Assembly: GCA_946122785.1 (NCBI GenBank)
Contig: CAMGYJ010000006.1
Location: forward strand, 39,328,066 to 39,392,065
Source: Linum tenue
Lineage: Eukaryota; Streptophyta; Magnoliopsida; Malpighiales; Linaceae
Direction: 5' to 3'
Length of the DNA: 64,000 bases
The translations under genes were made by a program, and so were the position numbers. The notes under the pieces were generated by a model. That model ran no database searches, was not told where the DNA came from, and saw nothing but the letters and a program-made list of their open reading frames with translations. This document shows, in pieces, positions 57,900 through 64,000 of the stretch (its first letter is position 1; each line of letters begins with the position of its first letter).

Positions 57900-58790
57900 C
57901 CGAGCGAGGCCACAACAGGACGGACCCAGAAGCCGATCGTGGTGCCGTCTCGAAATTGCAAGGGATCAAGCTCGTGATTCCAACTTTCCAAGGAAAAAAC
58001 AACGCCTCGACGTATTTGGACCGGGAGCACAAAATTACCTTATTCTTTCAAAGCGGCGAGTACAGAGAGCCTTAGAAGGTGACTCTCACGACGTACGAAT
58101 TCTCTGATTATGCCGTGCAATGGTGGGAAAGAACTCAACTTCGACGGAGGCAGAATCTCCAACCCAAGATAACCACCTGGGCAGAGTTAAGGAGTCTTAT
58201 GCGTGACAGGTTTGTACCTGATTATTACCAGAGGGAATCACACGCGACATTACAAGGACTGAGGCAAGGATCTCGTCCCGTCGAAGATTTTTATCGTGAG
58301 CTTGAGCTGCTCATGATGCGCGCTGACATCCGAGAGGATCGAGAGGCGACAATTGCTTGCTTCCTCCATGGTTTAAACCACGAGATTCGTCAGGAAGTCG
58401 AGCTGCGATCGTTCGTTGATCTGGAGGAGGTTTTACACTTTGCAATTAAGGTGAAAATCAGCTCAAAGTCGTCACTACAAGGCGGTTCCCACCTGCCAAC
58501 AAGACCACCCCAGACACTGCTCCAAGCTCTGGTTCAATGTCGTTACGAACCGAGGCTGACAAGCCACCTTCCCTCACAATCAGCAACCGAAAACTGAAGG
58601 ATCCAGTGCCAGTATCCAATGTTTTGGGTGTGGACATAAAGCTAATCAGTGTCCCAACAAGAAGGCACTCGTGCTACGAGATGGTGAGTACTACTCTGAA
58701 TAAGAAGAAGAAGAAGACGAAGAAGAAGAAGAAGAAGAAGAAGAAGTCTCGGGGAGTTTCAGTTGATTCCGACGGAGATGAAGTGGATGA
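57900..58790 (+). pseudogene. gag of gypsy element B
   Basis: One phase from about 57950 has 'IKLVIPTFQGKNNASTYLDREHKI', a TAG at 58073-58075, then an open run with 'YEFSDYAVQWWERTQ', 'MRDRFVPDYYQRE' and 'FYRELELLMMRADI', the retrotransposon gag family. After a shift comes a CCHC knuckle that reads 'CFGCGHKANQC', three residues short between the second Cys and the His. An (AAG)n microsatellite at 58702-58746 follows and produces a lysine run. Confidence 0.85.
58702..58746. repeat. (AAG)n microsatellite
   Basis: Fifteen AAG units with one imperfect unit. It lies between gag and protease of element B. Confidence 0.95.
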
Positions 58791-58854
58791 GTAGATTCTG
58801 ATCACCGACCCGCCACCAGGCAAACTCTTCGCAGTAAACAGGAGGGCTCTCACC

Positions 58855-60006
58855 ATGGCATCTCATTCCGACATAGATCAAAGGGAAAACCTGTTTCAAA
58901 CCCGCTGTGTCGTTAAGGGTCAAACATTGTCTGTGATCATTGACAGGGGCAGCTGTGCGAATGTCGTTAGTCTGGACGTGGTTAAAAGGCTTGGCTTGAG
59001 CACCAACAGACATCCATACCCCTACAATTTGCACTGGCTTAACGATTACAGAGTTATTAAGGTGAACAAGCAAGCGCGTGTTCCATTTGCAATCGGCAAG
59101 TACAGTGAGAAATAGGGATGGCAACAAAACCCGAACCCACGGGTAACCACCCGACCCAACCCGTGTTGACGGGTTTTGGGCCGGGTTCGGGTTTAAACCC
59201 GCTACACTATTCACCAGGTCGGGTTGGGTTTGGGTTTAGGTAAACCCACCCCATGGGTACCCGCTCAAACACATATAATTACTTTCCCGGTATATTTAAT
59301 ATTCTAAATAATATATCTTTCTTAAATAACTAATATTCTATATGTTTGTGGAGACATGTATAATTTGTTCTTTCTAATTGTTTAGAATGAAGTTGATATT
59401 ATGAAGTGGAGAGTGAAGAAACTTAGTTGACGAGGAAGAAACTTTCAATTAATCTTATTGTTTATAGATGTTTATCTTTAATTTGGAACAATTTGTATTG
59501 ATCATTTGCGGTTTGCTTGTATGCTCTAGATTGGTGTTTTTTGTATGAGAAAATTGATGTTAAACTTTTATTTTGAAAGAAACTTGTTATTGTAAATTTT
59601 TTACCACAAAAACCCACGGGTACCCAGCCGGTTGGGTTGGGTTTGAGTTTTTCAAACCCAACGGGTTTTACCCCGGGTTTCTTTGGCGGATAAACCCATG
59701 GATTTGGGTTTGGGTTTGACAAAACCCGACCCATTGCCATCCCTAGTGACAAATTGGTGTTCGATGTAGCTCCTATGCAGGCCATTCATCTATTACTCGG
59801 CCGACCGTGGCAATTTGATCGCGGTGTGTGTCACTACCGGGGCACCAACTGCTATAAGCTACGACAACAGGGTAATTAGAGCTTTTTGCTCAAGCCTTTG
59901 TCGCCGGCGGAAGCTCGCGCCGATCAACGCCAGATGGAAGCTAATCGAGTACAGGGAAGGGACAAGGCTAATCGGGCTAGTTTGCTGGTGTGTAGGTTCA
60001 TGTTAA
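58855..60006 (+). pseudogene. retropepsin of gypsy element B, split by a hAT miniature element
   Basis: The first part (58855-59112) contains the active-site region as 'SVIIDRGSCANVVS'; the usual D-G-G or D-S/T-G is D-R-G here. The second part (59754-59877) has 'HLLLGRPWQFDRG'. The two halves are in the same phase once the 59113-59745 insert and one duplication copy are left out. A stop at 59875-59877 ends the recognisable part. No reverse transcriptase or integrase follows. Confidence 0.85.
59113..59745. mobile_element. hAT-type non-autonomous miniature element, copy 2
   Basis: Ends are TAGGGATGGCAA and TTGCCATCCCTA, the same as copy 1. Flanks are GTGAGAAA (59105-59112) and GTGACAAA (59746-59753), an 8-bp duplication with one difference. 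Subterminal repeats here are GGGTTTGGGTT-like rather than GGGTATGGGG-like. It is non-coding. Confidence 0.92.
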
Positions 60007-60727
60007 CAGCGTATAAGAAGGAAAGGAATTCCTGCTGTCGGCGAGCTAAACTGCTCTGTATCGCATCGCCGGAGCAGAGCAGAAGAGAGGGGTATTTGGG
60101 TGGAGTTCTGGAGGGCAGTCCAAACCCAACTAGTTATGGCGTCACCTTCCTCGAAGCATTGAGAAGCTCCTTCACCAACTAGAAATATTCGAATCGACCT
60201 GATTTACAGGATCCGATTCGAGCAAATTTCACTGTGGAAGCGCTCAAATACGTTGAAAAATCAGGGTTAACAGGTGGGGCATTTAGGAGTGAATTGAAGC
60301 GAGCCGACCCTGCAGATTTGTTGGGAAGGGATGTACGAAGCTTTCGGCAGCCCCAATTGCAGTCCCAAATCCCTGTGATGCAAACGCCCAATTCAGAATT
60401 GAGTTTTCTGGCTGCTGCAAATTTGAACATCGACGTTGGCGGGAAACGAGAGGAAGACGATTCAACGACGATGAGGGTGAATTGAGGCAGGAAACCAGTT
60501 CATAATGACAATTGGAGGTGTGGCGAAGAAGATGGTAACCCTGAATTGAGCTGGGGATGTCGTAATAAAAAATCCCCAATTCAATAGAGGAAGAACGCTG
60601 CCACAGTTTACCGGAATTGGCCGTTTGGGGCGCCATCTTTCGAGCTGATTTGGTGTCAATTTTGTGCAGGGTTTGAGAAGAGGAAGGACCCAGCTTTGAG
60701 GAAAAAGCTTTTCGACGAGGGAGGGCC
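60007..60727 (+). mobile_element. unassigned segment and polypurine tract of element B
   Basis: Between protease and the 3' LTR there is no retroviral domain. A plus-strand phase at about 60183-60485 ('VEALKYVEKSGLTGGAFRSEL', about 100 codons) and a minus-strand frame at 60283-60735 are both open and neither is recognised. 'acgagggagggcc' just before the LTR is the likely polypurine tract. The segment replaces the missing polymerase and could be captured host DNA. Confidence 0.5.
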
Positions 60728-61685
60728 TGATACAACCCTGGATTGCCTTCTTACCAAGCAGGAATTACTTGTTCAAGAAGGTAACCCACATCATTTGAAC
60801 AATTTGGAATTTTGGTCAAGTCTTTTGACGAGTTCAGAAATGGTATTTGGGGACTTGGTTCTTCTGATTGGAGCAATGGAATGGTGAGTCTTGGAGCTTG
60901 TTTTGAAGTTCAAGTTCTCTTCTATAAGCTGGAGTAGTGTTTGGTAGCTCAAGGTGGAACTTGGAAGGTCAATTTTCAGGCTTGACAAAAGGCTATCTCG
61001 ACACAGGAAAACTGCTAGAATCTGTCTAAGTGTAAAACCGAGTTCAGAGAGGCTACTTTGAAGCTCCATTCCAGAAGGATGATTGTGCTTTGAGTCTGGG
61101 GCTTCATACCCCATGAAACTATGCACTTTAATCTTTAGAGAAGAGGCATTGGATGATTCATTGTGCACCTGGAAGTCATCGATCGAGAGCCTCAAAGATT
61201 GCATCAAGGCTGTGGGTGACTTGGAGATGAAGAAGAGAGTTTCTTTCCTTATATGTTTCTGAATGCAATTTCCTTTTATGTTTAAGCTTAGGTTTTCGAG
61301 TTGTGTTAGGTTTCTGACGGTATGCCTTGTTTTAGAGGCTAGCTAGGGTCTATTTAAGCTTTCGTTTGCGTTGTATTTGAACTCAAGTTTTAATCGAATA
61401 AACCCCTTTGTTCATTGAGTTTGTCTCGTGAATTGTCCTTGGTTGAGTGGAATTGATTCCATCAAACAAGCGAGCTCATCATCAATTGATTCATAACATC
61501 GATTATGGACGAGTTTCTACCTTCATTGGATCGAGCCTCTTCCACTAGTTGGCATTGAAGTTGCACTTTCCAAATGCATCTTTACCTAATTCTTGTTCCG
61601 TTTTTCTTCGAATTTGATCAAAAGGAACGAAGGTTTAAATACTGCTTGCTCTGTCCTACAACCTTCAGCGAGCTGGGGCTTATCA
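60728..61685 (+). mobile_element. 3' LTR of gypsy element B
   Basis: Starts TGATACAACCC and ends TATCA, followed by the target duplication CTAAT (61686-61690). It is very similar to the 5' LTR, with scattered changes and a 2-bp difference at the start. Confidence 0.9.
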
Positions 61686-62927
61686 CTAATTGAGAAGGCT
61701 TCACCCTAGTGTTGCTCTCCCCTAGTTAACAATTACGACTTGCTGGATCAAATGGTTGTATGTGGTGAGGGGGTTGTAAACCATAGGGAAGTGCCACAAG
61801 TAGCCAAGCTCCACTCTCTTGGTCTCTAGGTCGAGGAAAAGGGATATGATCGAAGCAACCAATGTGACTCTCTCAGCCTATTCACTAAGGGTTGGTTAGA
61901 CTTCACCCTCGAATCGGAGTTCAGAAGTCCACCCACAACCAAACCCTAGGTGCTAATACGAAATAGGAGGTTTTCCTCGCATTAACCTAAATAAGAGACA
62001 ATGAATTGTCTAAGAAACCCCAGCATTCAAGCCTCTTTCAAAGAAAGGAATGGAGTTTTCTCTCTACCTAGGTTAGAATGGAAATTAGATTCATAGGATT
62101 TCACACAACACAATCATTCATGAATAATAACTCCACATTAACATTAAACACAACCACACACTAATCATTCAATCCATACAAGCATTCACATAATTGTAGC
62201 TAGGGTTTACAAACACCCAAGTGAAAGAAGGGACTACTAGATGCTAGGAGAAGGGAAAACACAAGAGAGAAGAAGGAAAAGCATCAAAGAGATGCTAGCC
62301 TTGCTCCTTGTATTGAAGAGATTCTCCTCTGGGGGAGGAATTCCCAAATCCTTGCTTGAAGATGAAACCCTAGATTCTCTTCTTCTTTGGTTCGTCACTT
62401 TCTCACTCTAGAAATCTGAAGAAGAAGTTTCTCACACTAGGTCTCTCTCCTCTTCTCCTTCAGCTCAACCTCCTTCATATACTCATATCGGGTTCAGTTC
62501 ACGGTACCAGTTCACGGCCGTGAACTGCAAGCCGGGACCATGATCTTAAGTCGAAACACGCCGCATCAGAAAGTCCTGTTCATGGGCAATGGCCTGGGTT
62601 CACGTCTTACGACCGTGAACTGACTCGTGTCTAGTGAAAGCAATTTTTTCTCTGGATGCCTGGCTATTCACGGGTAGCGCCTCCAGTTCTCGGTCTTAGT
62701 GACCATGAACACACAGCCTAGACCGTGATCTCCTGCTGCTTCCACCCTTTGACTTGATTTTTCGCCCTTTCGTCCAACTTTCGACTCCGGGGTTGGTTCC
62801 ACCTGCCAAATTCTGAAAAACACCAAGACAAGGCAAAACCCGACGTAAAACCAAACCTCTCGGAGTAAAAATGTTTGAAACGGCTAAGCAAATCGGGGGT
62901 AAAAAGTGTACAAATGAGCCAGAATCA
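61686..62927 (-). mobile_element. family A LTR A4, start part, right of element B
   Basis: On the minus strand it starts TGATTCTGGC at 62927 and matches A1 down to the B insertion point, including CG palindromes at about 62480-62715 ('ggttcacgtcttacgaccgtgaac' region). With 56504-56721 it makes one LTR. No internal region is attached, so it is probably a solo LTR. Confidence 0.8.
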
Positions 62928-63858
62928 ATAACCTTCACGATGGGAAAGTGGCTCGATTGGTGTTGTCGATGCTTGACCACGAACAAGGTGAGTACTTGAA
63001 AGATACATGCTCATGATCAAGACTATAATCGATTAGGTTGATCCCTCAATCCATAAGACAAGATCTTATGAACTCAAACTCTCGGTTTGTTATTCAATTG
63101 AACAAAAACTGAAAATTACAACAAATCAAAGCGACTTAAATAGATCTAGCAAATCCTAGCAACTCTTAAGGAAGTTTTAAACACATTACGATTAGAAAAG
63201 GAAATCTAAACCAACTCTAAAAAGGAATTAAAGTACAAGCAGCAAACTAATCCTAATCCAAGAAGGATTTGGATTTGTTGAATTTCGAATGCAGAAAAAC
63301 AGTCTTCAGAATATTTTGCCAGCCTTCGTTTGATGTCTTCCGAGAACCAAATCAAGCACCCGATTCCTTGCCGTTTGTAAAAGGAAACTGTACTTCTATG
63401 GCATGTAAACCTCAAGCCTCGGCTCTCACTCCTCTTCCTCGATTTGAGCTTCAAATTACCTTTCCCGAACTCGCTCCATGCTTGACCATTTTCAGGCTTT
63501 CTTCTCGGTTTGACATACACTTTTGAGCTTGGGAAACCACCTTCCTGGCTTCTCCTGGATCTTCCAAGCACTTTAATGGATAGATAAACACTTCATCTTC
63601 AAAATGAGAACTTTAACTCCCATTTCCATTGAGCCAATTAAGAGAGACAGTCGTGGAAAGTTGGGCACCTGAAACTGAATAATAACTTCACCAAAAATTA
63701 GGATTCTTCAAGTTTTTTGTAATGCCTTCCTGATCCATCAAGTCCAACTTATTTAATGGCCAATTTGAGCTTTTATCACCATTAGCCAATCCATTATACC
63801 TATGTTTCCATCTCACTTTTTTTTTCAAAAGTAGGTATGTTGATGTCAATTGTATTGT
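62928..63858 (-). other. no gene; probable eroded retroelement DNA
   Basis: No supported coding. A 121-residue minus-strand frame (63206-63571) has no recognisable homology. 'TGATAAAAGCTC' on the minus strand at about 63780 could be an LTR start, but no partner is visible. Confidence 0.3.
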
Positions 63859-64000
63859 GACTTGCTAAAACAAACACAATCAAACTACGACCAAGTGTAA
63901 TTCCAGTCCAAGAATGCAGTATAGTGGTTCAGGTTCTATTTGTCAACCCGAGTCCTAGGTTTACTGGTTACTCTGTGCAAATCTTTTATCAAGCGGTTGA
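63859..64000 (-). mobile_element. Athila-type LTR end, runs off the window
   Basis: It starts (plus sense) TGACTTGCTAAAAC and matches the end of LTR C2 and of D2 ('aaactacgaccaagtgtaat', 'gcagtatagtgg'). In LTR direction this is the LTR end on the minus strand. The primer site to its left is not recognisable. Confidence 0.65.

Noticed and set aside
58537..58794. Plus-strand ORF with a lysine run, 85 residues
   Set aside because: The lysines come from the (AAG)n microsatellite, and the frame is not the gag or protease frame.
60283..60735. Minus-strand 150-residue ORF
   Set aside because: No domain, overlaps an open plus-strand phase, and runs across the polypurine tract into the LTR start.

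Overview
The window is nuclear DNA of a flowering plant, most likely a dicot. It holds one intact cellular gene in a dense nest of retrotransposons and DNA transposons. The evidence is a class II trehalose-phosphate synthase gene with three coding exons, Athila-type Ty3/gypsy elements primed by tRNA-Asp, a plant L1-type LINE with endonuclease, reverse transcriptase and RNase H, and non-autonomous hAT and Mutator elements with 8-bp and 9-10-bp target duplications. The species cannot be told from this sequence. LTR family letters A-F are working names used only here, and all similarity statements are by-eye comparisons.

Layout. 1-9.9 kb: family E LTR with a hAT miniature element in it, a decayed gag, a family A LTR with primer site and broken gag, then a minus-strand non-autonomous element (D1) split by a candidate Pack-MULE. 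9.9-16.8 kb: two family C LTRs around a minus-strand gag-protease remnant; the left LTR also serves D1, so the two internal regions share one LTR. 16.8-21.6 kb: a family E LTR split by LTR-like element F, which itself contains another E fragment. 21.6-36.5 kb: family D LTRs in both orientations, a 7.9-kb plus-strand family A element (gag-protease, no polymerase, a second ORF with its own promoter-like module) nested in the 3' LTR of minus-strand element D2, then an inverted D fragment joined at a C17 run. 36.6-39.0 kb: decayed plus-strand LINE. 39.06-40.58 kb: hAT miniature element with a Mutator-like element inside.

42.27-45.25 kb (+): the TPS gene, 854 codons in three coding exons, probably with a 5'-UTR intron. 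Its product is an enzyme-like protein of the trehalose-6-phosphate pathway; class II members are thought to act mainly as sugar-signalling regulators.

45.87-53.31 kb (-): a near full-length 7.4-kb LINE with a perfect 17-bp target duplication. Its two ORFs overlap as ATGA and each carries few lesions. 53.3-55.1 kb: AT-rich intergenic DNA with a short LTR-like promoter piece. 55.1-64.0 kb: a LINE fragment split by a Mutator-like element, then a family A LTR split by gypsy element B. B has gag and protease but no polymerase, carries a hAT miniature element in its protease frame, and has an abnormal copy of its 3' flank behind its 5' LTR. The window ends inside another Athila-type LTR.

Target-site duplications give an order of events at several places: Mutator element inside hAT element, Mutator element inside LINE, hAT element inside protease inside LTR, and family A inside D2.
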